Assembly (NCBI GenBank): GCA_022566435.1
Contig: JADFIX010000212.1
Coordinates: 1,354 to 6,785 of the forward strand
Origin: Planctomycetota bacterium
GTDB taxonomy: Bacteria > Planctomycetota > Phycisphaerae > UBA1845
Direction of reading: 5' to 3'
DNA: 5,432 bases
In this document: in pieces, positions 1 through 5,432 of the stretch
Position numbering within the stretch: the stretch's first letter is position 1
Layout: each line of letters opens with the position of its first letter
Position numbers and translations under genes: made by a program
Notes under the pieces: generated by a model
Databases searched by the model: none
What the model was told of the DNA's origin: nothing
The model's input: only the letters and a program-made list of their open reading frames with translations

Positions 1-723
1 GAAGGGCGCCGTCGCGTGCTGGGGGAAGAACATCCGCATACTCTGATTTCTATGAACAATCTGGCTTCGCTGTACACGCACCAGGACCGGTACGGCGAGG
101 CGGAAGTTTTGCACGCCAAAGTACTGGAGGTACAACGCCGATCTTTGGGCGATGAGCATTCGGATACCCTCGCCTCTATGAACAACCTCGCCCACATGTA
201 CTTCCGCTCGGGACGGGCCGAAAAGGCCCGCCCGCTCCTTACGGAAAGCCTGAAGATTCGACGCCGCGCGTTGGGCGACGAGCACCCCGCGACGCTAACC
301 GCGATGTCCAATCTGGCCTCGCTACACCTCGACCAGGCGCGACCGGAGGAGGCGGAGGCGTTGTTCGAGCGGACGCTGGAGATTCAACGGCGCGTATTGG
401 GTGGCGAGCACCCCAATACGCTTTCGTCGATGGATGGTCTGGGCCGCGCGTATCGAGAACAGGGTCGAACTATGGAGGCAAAGCCCTTGTTCGAGCAGAC
501 GCTTGACATGCGACGCCGCGTGCTTGGTGCAAAGCACCGCGACACATTGGAGTCCATGGGTGAGCTCGGGGCTGTGTATAATGACATGGGGGACTACGGC
601 GAGGCCGAAGTGTTGCTCGAAGTGGCCGTGGAGAGCGCCAGACGCACGTTGCCGGAAGGGCAATCGTTGACCGCGATGCTCCTGAAGGAGTACGGCGTGT
701 GCTTGAGCGCCCTGGGCCGCTAC
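1..723 (+). repeat. 126-bp coding tandem repeat (42-residue TPR units)
   Basis: About six diverged units repeat at exactly 126 bp. The anchor is the codon series for L-G-[ED]-E-H-x-x-T-L at 19, 145, 271, 397 and 523; at 649 it is decayed to L-P-E-G-Q-S-L-T. Spacing is conserved without indels while bases diverge, so protein structure, not recent DNA duplication, keeps the period. The same 42-residue period occurs in the kinase tail around 2645-3020. Confidence 0.85.
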
Positions 724-906
724 CACGAGGCCGAGCGGGCTCTGCTCGAAAGTCATTCCATTCTCAGAGAAGCCAAGGGCGCAGTGGCCAAGCAGTCGGT
801 TGAGGTATTGAAACGCATCGTCGATTTGTATGAAGCGTGGAAGAAACCAGGCAAAGCGGGCGAGTATCGCGCGATGCTGCCGGAAAGTGACGAAGAGGAG
901 CCGTGA
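1..906 (+). CDS. TPR-repeat protein, C-terminal part (5' end outside window); probable tail of a kinase-TPR protein
   Basis: The frame is open from the first base (E-G-R-R-R-V-L-G) and ends at TGA 904-906. The GTG at 16 lies inside a repeat and is not a credible start, so the gene begins to the left of the window. The product is a run of 42-residue tetratricopeptide repeats of the kinesin-light-chain type, each with an 'R-R-x-L-G-x-E-H-P-x-T-L' turn. The matching codon falls at 19, 145, 271, 397, 523 and 649, an exact 126-bp period; the last copies are degenerate. TPRs form helical solenoids that bind proteins. The C-terminal 60 residues ('LLKEYGVCLSALGRYHEAE...', then 'LYEAWKKPGKAGEY') align by eye with the end of the kinase at 1295-3253. 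I infer that this is the tail of a paralogous Ser/Thr kinase, but no kinase domain is visible here. The acidic end ESDEEEP looks like a natural terminus. Confidence 0.9.
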   Translation, partial: EGRRRVLGEEHPHTLISMNNLASLYTHQDRYGEAEVLHAKVLEVQRRSLGDEHSDTLASMNNLAHMYFRSGRAEKARPLLTESLKIRRRALGDEHPATLTAMSNLASLHLDQARPEEAEALFERTLEIQRRVLGGEHPNTLSSMDGLGRAYREQGRTMEAKPLFEQTLDMRRRVLGAKHRDTLESMGELGAVYNDMGDYGEAEVLLEVAVESARRTLPEGQSLTAMLLKEYGVCLSALGRYHEAERALLESHSILREAKGAVAKQSVEVLKRIVDLYEAWKKPGKAGEYRAMLPESDEEEP

Positions 907-1281
907 AAAACGGTTATCGCGCAAGTCCACGAGCGCTGGTCCAGAATGCTAATGCTGCCGCGCGTTTCTGGCACGCGGCTGCTTCAAGCGGATCCGCAAG
1001 GCGTGCGGGCTCTGTGCTTCAGGCCCGACGGCCGAACGCTGGTGCCGGGTGATGACGGTGGAGTCATCACGCTGTCGGACGTGTTATCCGGGTCACGCGA
1101 AGGGTTCTGGGTCGCGAGTTCTAACGACATCTTTTGGCTGAGTTTTCATCCACAAGGGCGTATCCGGGCTTCATGTGGTCGTGTAAGAGAGATCAAGCTG
1201 TGGGACATCGCCACGGGTCGCCAAAAGCAACGTCGCCGCTCGGCTTCGCGAGATTCTCGCTCGATTGGAGACTCTCTTTGA
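907..1281 (+). pseudogene. WD40-repeat remnant
   Basis: From the TGA at 904-906 the same frame stays open to TGA 1279-1281; the first ATG is at 946 (111 codons from there). The peptide shows roughly two WD40 blades: 'VRALCFRPDGRTL..GDDGGVITLSDV', where the usual W-D is replaced by S-D, and 'IFWLSFHPQGRIRASC' followed by 'IKLWDIATGR'. The G-H dipeptides expected at blade starts are missing. A working propeller needs about seven blades, so this cannot fold alone. After the codons for 'WDIATGR' (ending about 1222) the frame becomes Arg/Ser-rich ('QKQRRRSASRDSRS') with poor third-position GC, suggesting that homology ends there. No Shine-Dalgarno precedes 946. Kinase-WD40 fusions are frequent in planctomycetes, so a scrap of such a gene left by recombination is the best reading. 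A small expressed protein is possible but less likely. Confidence 0.6.
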
Positions 1282-1291
1282 CGACGGATGA
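1187..1291 (+). pseudogene. Possible 3' tail of an ECF sigma-factor gene (remnant)
   Basis: The frame shared with the kinase is open from just after TAA 1184-1186 to TGA 1289-1291. Its last part (about 1217-1288) reads 'VAKSNVAARLREILARLE' and then TLFDDG. This resembles the end of ECF sigma region 4, where an 'S-x-V-x-x-R-L-x-R-x-x-x-x-L' recognition and terminal helix is usual. Third-position GC over these codons is higher than in the overlapping WD40 frame. The stop lies three bases before the kinase ATG, the spacing expected for a translationally coupled sigma factor-kinase pair. No start codon or other sigma region is present, so at most about 24 codons of such a gene survive. The match is by eye to a short amphipathic helix and could be coincidence. 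Confidence 0.3.
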
Positions 1292-1294
1292 ACC

Positions 1295-3253
1295 ATGTTA
1301 GATCGACCAACATCCACCTGTCCGACGCGGGAGACGCTCGAGCAATTCGTAGCAGGTGAGCTGCAGGATGAGCGAGTAAGTGGCCATCTCGACGACTGCC
1401 GGATTTGCAGCCGCACGGCCGAGCAAATCGCGCGAGATAACAAGTTGGTCAAGGAATTTGTTCTCTCGACAGACGATTCTCCAGGCGAGGTCGGCATAGC
1501 GACCTCTGTTCCGGAGATCGAGGGATTTGAGATTCTATCGGAAATCCATCGCGGCGGTCAGGGCATTGTCTACAAGGCGATCCAGGAAAACACCAAACGA
1601 ACGGTAGCCCTCAAGATGCTCCTCCCCGGTCCGTTTGCGTCCAAGCGCCAACGACACCGCTTCGAACGCGAGATCGAGCTAATCGCCAAGCTCCGACATC
1701 CCAATATCGTCACCCTCTACGAAAGCGGCGTCAGTAGAGATGGCCGACATTACTTCGCCATGGAATACATACGCGGCCGCCCGCTCGACGCCTATCTCCG
1801 AGAAGATTCCGCGCGCACCGGTACCCGGCGTCCCCCGAACCGCCCCGAACCAATCCTCCGTCTGTTCGCCAAGATCGCGGAGGCCGTCCAATACGCCCAT
1901 CAGCGGGGCATCATTCACCGGGACCTCAAACCCGGCAACATTCTGGTGGACTCCCACGACGAGCCCCACGTACTCGACTTCGGCCTGGCCAAGGTGCTCG
2001 GTCTCGACGCCCTGGGTTCTGGCCTGCGGGCCACGCAGACCGGAGAGTTCATGGGTACGCTCGCGTACGCCGCCCCGGAACAGGTCCGGGGCGATCCCGA
2101 CCTGGTCGACACCCGCACCGACGTCTACGCCCTCGGCGTCATTCTGTACGAAATGCTGACCGGCGAACTTCCCTACGCCGTTTCCGGTTCCCTTTCCGAC
2201 GCGATCCAAAGTATTACGGAAGCGAAGCCGGTGAAACTCTCCACCTATCGACCAAAAGTCGGCGAAGAAGTGGAGACGATCGTGCTCAAAGCACTATCGA
2301 AGGAGCAATCGCGGCGCTATCAGTCGGCTGACGCCCTGCGCCGAGACGTCGTGCGCTATCTCGCGGGGGACCCGATCGATGCCAAGAGCGATAGTGGGTG
2401 GTATGTCCTCAAAAAGACAATTCGGCGGCACAAGCTTCCGGTGGGAATCGCCCTGGCTTTGTTTTTCGTTCTTTCCGGGGCAACTTGGATTAGCACTACA
2501 CTGTATTTGGAGAGAGAGGGCGCGCGCGCCGAGCACCGCGAGACGATGAAGAACCTGCGCGCCTTGGTGATTCATTACAAGAAAAAGACCCGCTATGAAC
2601 ATATGGAGCCGGCCCTCCGGTTAGTGTTGGCGACTGCAGAGCGTATAATGGGCGAAGAGGATTCACAGACGTTGTGGGCCATGAAGGAAATGGCATCGCT
2701 GTACCGATTTCAGGAACGCTTCGAGCTCGCGGAACCCATTTACGAGCGTATGGCGGAGATCCGCACGCGAGTCAATGGACTTGAACATCCCAAAACGCTT
2801 TGGTCGATTCACGAATTGGCGTCTTTATACTGGCTTCAGCAGCGTTATGACGACGCTGAACGGCTCCACAAGTTGGTTCTCGAGGCGCGAAGACGCGTCT
2901 TGCCTGAGGACCATATCCAAACGCTAGTCTCGATGAATAACCTAGCTTCGCTGTACCTACGCACCCATCGATACAGAGATTTCCTTCGGCTGAACGATGA
3001 GTGCATACGTAGAACGACGAAATCCAAAGGAAAAGGGCACTTTCTTGTTGGCATCGCACTGACGCAATACGGCAAGTATTTAAAAGAACTCGAGCTCTTT
3101 ACCGAGGCTGAAACCGCCTTGCTTGAAGCGCGCGACATACTCTATAATGCGGATGGCGCGAACCACGCACGCTCAATTACAGCCGACGAGTTACTCGTCG
3201 ACCTTTATGGACGATGGCTGGGTGGCGTCGAATTGGGCGGCGACACGCTATGA
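1295..3253 (+). CDS. Transmembrane Ser/Thr protein kinase with N-terminal zinc finger and C-terminal TPRs
   Basis: This 652-residue protein is an intact Hanks-type (PknB-like) kinase. Residues 9-40 form a zf-HC2/anti-sigma-type zinc finger (C9, then H31-x3-C35-x2-C38). The kinase domain spans about 78-355: glycine loop GGQGIVYK (87-94), ATP-anchoring K107 in VALK, helix-C E126, catalytic HRDLKPGN (D210, N215), DFG at 228-230, GT..Y.APE at 254-262 with T247, T249 and T255 as possible phosphosites, D276 and R341. All catalytic residues are present, and HRD marks it as an activatable RD kinase. A membrane helix lies at about 381-400, preceded by basic KKTIRRHK, so by the positive-inside rule the kinase is cytoplasmic and the tail external. 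About four 42-residue TPRs follow (about 451-620). The start is forced: an in-frame TGA at 1289-1291 precedes the ATG. No good Shine-Dalgarno is seen, which fits coupling to a former upstream gene. Substrate and ligand are unknown. Confidence 0.93.
   Translation: MLDRPTSTCPTRETLEQFVAGELQDERVSGHLDDCRICSRTAEQIARDNKLVKEFVLSTDDSPGEVGIATSVPEIEGFEILSEIHRGGQGIVYKAIQENTKRTVALKMLLPGPFASKRQRHRFEREIELIAKLRHPNIVTLYESGVSRDGRHYFAMEYIRGRPLDAYLREDSARTGTRRPPNRPEPILRLFAKIAEAVQYAHQRGIIHRDLKPGNILVDSHDEPHVLDFGLAKVLGLDALGSGLRATQTGEFMGTLAYAAPEQVRGDPDLVDTRTDVYALGVILYEMLTGELPYAVSGSLSDAIQSITEAKPVKLSTYRPKVGEEVETIVLKALSKEQSRRYQSADALRRDVVRYLAGDPIDAKSDSGWYVLKKTIRRHKLPVGIALALFFVLSGATWISTTLYLEREGARAEHRETMKNLRALVIHYKKKTRYEHMEPALRLVLATAERIMGEEDSQTLWAMKEMASLYRFQERFELAEPIYERMAEIRTRVNGLEHPKTLWSIHELASLYWLQQRYDDAERLHKLVLEARRRVLPEDHIQTLVSMNNLASLYLRTHRYRDFLRLNDECIRRTTKSKGKGHFLVGIALTQYGKYLKELELFTEAETALLEARDILYNADGANHARSITADELLVDLYGRWLGGVELGGDTL
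2645..3020 (+). repeat. 42-residue TPR units in the kinase tail, paralogous to those at 1-723
   Basis: Anchor motifs IMGEEDSQTL, VNGLEHPKTL and VLPEDHIQTL fall at residues 451, 493 and 535, exactly 42 residues apart. The 24-base segment at 2933-2956 (MNNLASLY) differs from 52-75 in the upstream gene at only three positions, all silent. That supports common ancestry of the two TPR tails. Confidence 0.8.
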
Positions 3254-3305
3254 AACGGTTCAGGTTTTTCTAGAGACCTCGAATCGGCGATGGTGGCCGT
3301 GACCA

Positions 3306-3323
3306 GTGCCATGGGTGCCATGG
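3306..3323. repeat. Perfect 9-bp tandem repeat GTGCCATGG x2
   Basis: GTGCCATGG occurs at 3306-3314 and again at 3315-3323. Each copy contains the palindrome CCATGG, so the two copies can also pair with each other across a 3-base loop. The second copy overlaps the outer arm of the hairpin at 3319-3353, so the two structures may compete. Confidence 0.8.
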
Positions 3324-3353
3324 CCAAGCCCGGTATTCCCGGGCGCCGCCATG
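3319..3353 (+). terminator. Compound hairpin downstream of the kinase (terminator or RNA-end stabiliser candidate)
   Basis: Two nested perfect 6-bp stems are visible: outer CATGGC (3319-3324) with GCCATG (3348-3353), and inner GCCCGG (3328-3333) with CCGGGC (3339-3344). They are separated by a 3x3 internal loop and capped by TATTC. It starts 65 bases after the kinase stop, where a transcript end would be expected. No T-run follows (CCGTCTCTCAG), so it is not a classic intrinsic terminator. It could act as a Rho-assisted end, an RNA-stabilising 3' structure or a repetitive-extragenic-type element. The dyad is certain; its role is inferred. Confidence 0.45.
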
Positions 3354-3574
3354 CCGTCTCTCAGAAGTCCGCACATGACCATTACGCATTTCCATCAATC
3401 GGCGGAATCGAGTCACTGTCCAGTACGAGCGGTACTGATCGCCCATCTGCATAATGACCTGCACTGGACCAGCACCATCCATGACGGCGCTTCGCTAGAC
3501 CATGCCACCCGGCGATGCCGTCACCGACACATACGAATTCCACTCGTCGAAGAGGGCCAGAGACTGGCGATATC

Positions 3575-3594
3575 TATAGGCCGTACAGCCTATA
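3575..3594. promoter_or_regulatory. Inverted repeat TATAGGC-N6-GCCTATA
   Basis: A perfect 7-bp inverted repeat, TATAGGC (3575-3581) and GCCTATA (3588-3594), is separated by CGTACA. AT-rich outer ends and a short symmetric spacer fit either an operator for a dimeric regulator or a modest RNA hairpin. It lies about 270 bases upstream of the secreted-protein start and about 140 bases before the promoter candidate, so a link to that gene is only a guess. Confidence 0.35.
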
Positions 3595-3735
3595 TGTCGT
3601 GCAACTGCACAAATCCGGCGTTTGCGTCAGTGCCAGAAATAGATGTTTGCATTTCGTTCTCTGAGTCGGTAAACTGAAGACGGTGCGATAGACCGAAGCC
3701 GCGCCTTCACTTCGAAAGCCGGCGTTTATTGCGCG

Positions 3736-3765
3736 TTGACTCAGCAGGCTGCAAGATTCAATTCT
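3736..3765 (+). promoter_or_regulatory. Weak sigma70-type promoter candidate for the secreted protein
   Basis: TTGACT at 3736-3741 matches the -35 consensus at five of six bases. The best -10 partner, AATTCT at 3760-3765 with an 18-base spacer, matches only three of six. The surrounding stretch (about 3753-3780) is locally AT-rich. This would leave a leader of about 95 bases before the ATG at 3867. Such pairs arise by chance, and planctomycete promoters are poorly characterised. Confidence 0.22.
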
Positions 3766-3853
3766 CAATTGTCGTTTGTTCGATCCGCCGCGCGAATGAC
3801 GTGCGGGCGGTCGTAGGAGTTGTCTCGTGAAGCATTTCTTTTGTCCGCTGTTT

Positions 3854-3860
3854 GGAGGAG
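3854..3860 (+). promoter_or_regulatory. Strong Shine-Dalgarno site for the gene at 3867
   Basis: GGAGGAG lies six bases before the ATG at 3867, near-ideal anti-16S complementarity and spacing. It fixes the start of the secreted-protein gene and contrasts with the kinase gene, which has no comparable site. Confidence 0.85.
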
Positions 3861-3866
3861 TGGAGC

Positions 3867-3938
3867 ATGAAGGCCTATCATATCATTTCGATTACGACCG
3901 TTGTTCTGTTGGTGGCGTTGACCACAAGCGCGTCCGCG
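3867..3938 (+). other. Sec signal peptide of the secreted Cys-rich protein
   Basis: Codons 1-24 encode a short basic N-region (MK), a hydrophobic stretch of Ile, Val, Leu and Ala at about residues 6-18, and an SASA end fitting the A-x-A rule for signal peptidase I, with cleavage expected between A24 and L25. No lipobox Cys follows, so the product is not a lipoprotein. Confidence 0.8.
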
Positions 3939-5432
3939 TTGGAGCGGAACTTCGCCAGTCCTCGGGCCGCTTACAATTTGAACGTGATCCCAGGGCCCGG
4001 TGACCACAGCGGTATCCCACAGGGTGCCAACACCTGTCCGGCGGACAACGTCGGTGTGCTCACTAGTGGTGACACGATGGTCGGTAGCACGATCGGCTCG
4101 ACGGACGACTTCCTGGCCCCTTGCGGTAGCAATGCCGGCGGCCAGGATGAAATCTTCGAGTTTGCAGTCGATCTTCCAGGCGAGTGGAGCTTCGATAGCT
4201 GCACGGTTCCCGCTTGCTGGGACACCACGCTGTCAATTCATGAAGAGACCGGCGGCGGTTGCCCCGGTGATATCGTCGCCTGTGACGGCGACGGTTGCCC
4301 GGTTTGCTACTACGACTCGTTGGTGCAGACGTTCCTGGTTCCGGCGTCCACGTATTACCTGATCGTCGACGGCTGGAGCTCGTTTGCCTACGGCGACTTC
4401 ACGATTACCGCGTTTTTGGTCGTGCCGGGATGTACGAGCGATGCCGACTGTGACGACGGATCTTTCTGCAACGGTGCGGAAACCTGCGACGTCGGGACCG
4501 GCCAGTGCCTAGGCGGCTCGAAACCCTGTACGACGTACGAAGGTTACAACGCCCCGTGTGACGATGTTCTTGGTGCATGCGTCAAGCCGGACAACTGCTT
4601 CACCTGGATCGCGGACACGATTGGTAGCGGCTATTTTTTCCCGCAGGCTAATAACTGTCCGAGTACTGCTACCTGGGTCTTTGATGACGTCCAGTACAGC
4701 CACCATACGTCAGGCATACTTAATTACTACACCACGCCGATCATAGCCCGTTCGACGCCGGCCGGCGCAAGCCCGCTGGGAACCGTCTTTCTGGTGAACC
4801 AAGCCCTCTTTACGACGACTTCTGGAAGCTGCATTCCGGAGGCGGTAATCGCCGGTTCGCAATGTACCGGTGCTGCGACTGTCGATCCGGGCGGTTCACC
4901 GGCCCACGATCTGCCTTGTAGCGGCACAATGCCGGCACTTCCGAACAACGCCGGTGACTTTACCCGCTGCGAAATCGACTTCTGGATGGCCTACCGCACT
5001 TCACAGAACGGTGCCGGCATGGGCATCGCCGGTAACAAACCCGAACTCGGTGGTCCCGCCGGCGCGGATGACTTCGGTGTGAGCGTCATCGCCCTCGAAG
5101 ACTGCCCGCCCACGGGTGATTACTCGACCGTTACGTTCTTCGGTGACGACGCCAACTTGCCGGCCGACTTTACGGCCGCGAAGGTCTGCATGGATCCCAT
5201 AGAGATTCTCTGCCCCGACGATCCGGGTGGTAAGGTGTGTCCTGGTGATGACCCGCAAAAATCGGAAACGTGTTGCCATAACGGGACATGTAATGGCCGC
5301 AATGAGGAATGTCTTACACTACGGCGTGCTAATTGTCTCTGCACCTTCGTCAATTGCTGTCGTGCTCTCCGGCCGCGTTCATCTGGCGAAGAATGTGATG
5401 GTCCCGGTTTTGGCGAAGGAACGATCAACTTC
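3867..5432 (+). CDS. Secreted Cys-rich multidomain protein, PPC-like domain plus Cys-rich modules (3' end outside window)
   Basis: The frame is open for 522 codons without a stop and runs off the right edge. Residues 1-24 are a Sec signal peptide: K2, a hydrophobic core at about 6-18 and an S-A-S-A cleavage site before L25. Residues about 80-185 resemble a bacterial pre-peptidase C-terminal (PPC-like) beta-sandwich: 'DEIFEFAVDLPGEWSFDSC', 'CWDTTLSIHEE', and 'YYLIVDGWSSFAYGDFTI'. Residues 189-221 form the six-Cys module 'CTSDADCDDGSFCNGAETC...C...C' common in planctomycete and myxobacterial surface proteins. Residues about 244-445 are an unrecognised, probably beta-rich domain with 'FDDVQY' and 'CEIDFWMAYRTS'. 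Residues 449-510 are again Cys-rich, including CCHNGTC and GEECDG. No protease or other catalytic motif is seen, so a structural, adhesive or cell-surface role is inferred. The strong ribosome binding site, signal peptide and codon bias support the start. GC at third positions drops after about 5255, though the Cys pattern argues against a frameshift. Confidence 0.88.
   Translation, partial: MKAYHIISITTVVLLVALTTSASALERNFASPRAAYNLNVIPGPGDHSGIPQGANTCPADNVGVLTSGDTMVGSTIGSTDDFLAPCGSNAGGQDEIFEFAVDLPGEWSFDSCTVPACWDTTLSIHEETGGGCPGDIVACDGDGCPVCYYDSLVQTFLVPASTYYLIVDGWSSFAYGDFTITAFLVVPGCTSDADCDDGSFCNGAETCDVGTGQCLGGSKPCTTYEGYNAPCDDVLGACVKPDNCFTWIADTIGSGYFFPQANNCPSTATWVFDDVQYSHHTSGILNYYTTPIIARSTPAGASPLGTVFLVNQALFTTTSGSCIPEAVIAGSQCTGAATVDPGGSPAHDLPCSGTMPALPNNAGDFTRCEIDFWMAYRTSQNGAGMGIAGNKPELGGPAGADDFGVSVIALEDCPPTGDYSTVTFFGDDANLPADFTAAKVCMDPIEILCPDDPGGKVCPGDDPQKSETCCHNGTCNGRNEECLTLRRANCLCTFVNCCRALRPRSSGEECDGPGFGEGTINF

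Larger units (their letters stand above)
3254..3866. other. Intergenic region, 613 bases, no convincing gene
   Basis: Between the kinase stop and the secreted-protein start I find no reading frame with a recognisable domain or a supported start. The longest frame (3306-3677, +) has a GTG start inside a tandem repeat, is rich in His, Arg and Ser, and shows no family features. What the region does hold is a 9-bp tandem repeat, a compound hairpin, a second inverted repeat, a weak promoter candidate and a strong ribosome binding site at its right end; these are listed separately. Nothing resembling a tRNA or a known riboswitch stands out. Confidence 0.6.

Noticed and set aside
1..723. 126-bp repeats as a CRISPR or minisatellite array
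   Set aside because: The units are diverged at DNA level, coding, free of spacers, and the period equals 42 codons of a known TPR type.
900..914. Small hairpin CCGT-GAAAA-ACGG over the TPR gene stop codon as a terminator
   Set aside because: The stem is only four base pairs plus one G-U, with no T-run after it; far too weak to call.
322..930. 202-codon open frame on the - strand
   Set aside because: It is antisense to the periodic TPR gene; its own apparent repetition only mirrors the 126-bp repeat on the + strand.
1679..2209. 176-codon open frame on the - strand
   Set aside because: It is wholly antisense to the kinase catalytic domain, whose motifs are intact; long antisense frames are expected opposite GC-rich coding sequence.
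3306..3677. 123-codon open frame on the + strand in the intergenic region
   Set aside because: Its GTG start lies in a 9-bp tandem repeat, there is no Shine-Dalgarno, the composition (His/Arg/Ser/Pro) is not protein-like for this genome, and no domain is recognisable.
3827..4002. GTG-initiated frame starting upstream of the secreted-protein ATG
   Set aside because: It is in another frame from the 522-codon gene, ends soon after 4000, and shows no signal peptide or domain; the ATG at 3867 has the ideal ribosome binding site.
5262..5432. Frameshift into another frame within the secreted protein's tail
   Set aside because: One alternative frame hits TAA at once; the other stays open but loses all the cysteines and the GEECDG motif, so the original frame is preferred, with some remaining doubt.

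Overview
The window looks like a piece of a moderately GC-rich bacterial chromosome, most likely from a planctomycete (Planctomycetota). Three things point there: a membrane Ser/Thr kinase with an N-terminal zf-HC2-like zinc finger and a C-terminal array of 42-residue kinesin-light-chain-type TPRs; a second TPR tail of the same family beside it, with WD40 debris between; and a secreted Cys-rich protein carrying the 'DADCDDG.FCNGAE.C' module common in planctomycete and myxobacterial surface proteins. Myxococcota is the main alternative. No 16S or other taxonomic marker is present, so this is inference.

Layout, all on the + strand. (1) 1-906: the 3' end of a TPR gene that enters from the left edge, with a strict 126-bp repeat period; probably the tail of another kinase-TPR gene. 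(2) 907-1294: a relic zone. It holds about two degenerate WD40 repeats (907-1281) without a credible ribosome binding site. In a different frame, a short tail (1187-1291) resembles the C-terminal helix of an ECF sigma factor and stops three bases before the next start codon. (3) 1295-3253: an intact 652-residue kinase: zinc finger, complete Hanks-type kinase domain, one membrane helix, TPR sensor tail. (4) 3254-3866: a 613-base gap with no convincing gene but with two clear inverted-repeat structures, a weak promoter candidate and a strong Shine-Dalgarno site at its right end. (5) 3867 to the right edge: a long open frame of 522 codons encoding an exported Cys-rich protein; it has no stop in the window.

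Functionally, the kinase is best read as a one-component transmembrane signalling protein: cytoplasmic zinc finger and kinase, with the TPRs probably outside the inner membrane. The sigma-like scrap just upstream suggests that it once sat in the sigma factor-kinase pairing often seen in planctomycetes, and that recombination among paralogous kinase-TPR and kinase-WD40 genes removed most of the partner. The secreted protein has its own leader region and is probably a separate transcription unit. I see no RNA gene, CRISPR array, insertion sequence or phage gene. No wholly new system is evident; the most unusual points are the relic junction at about 1220, the compound hairpin at 3319-3353 and the multi-module secreted protein.
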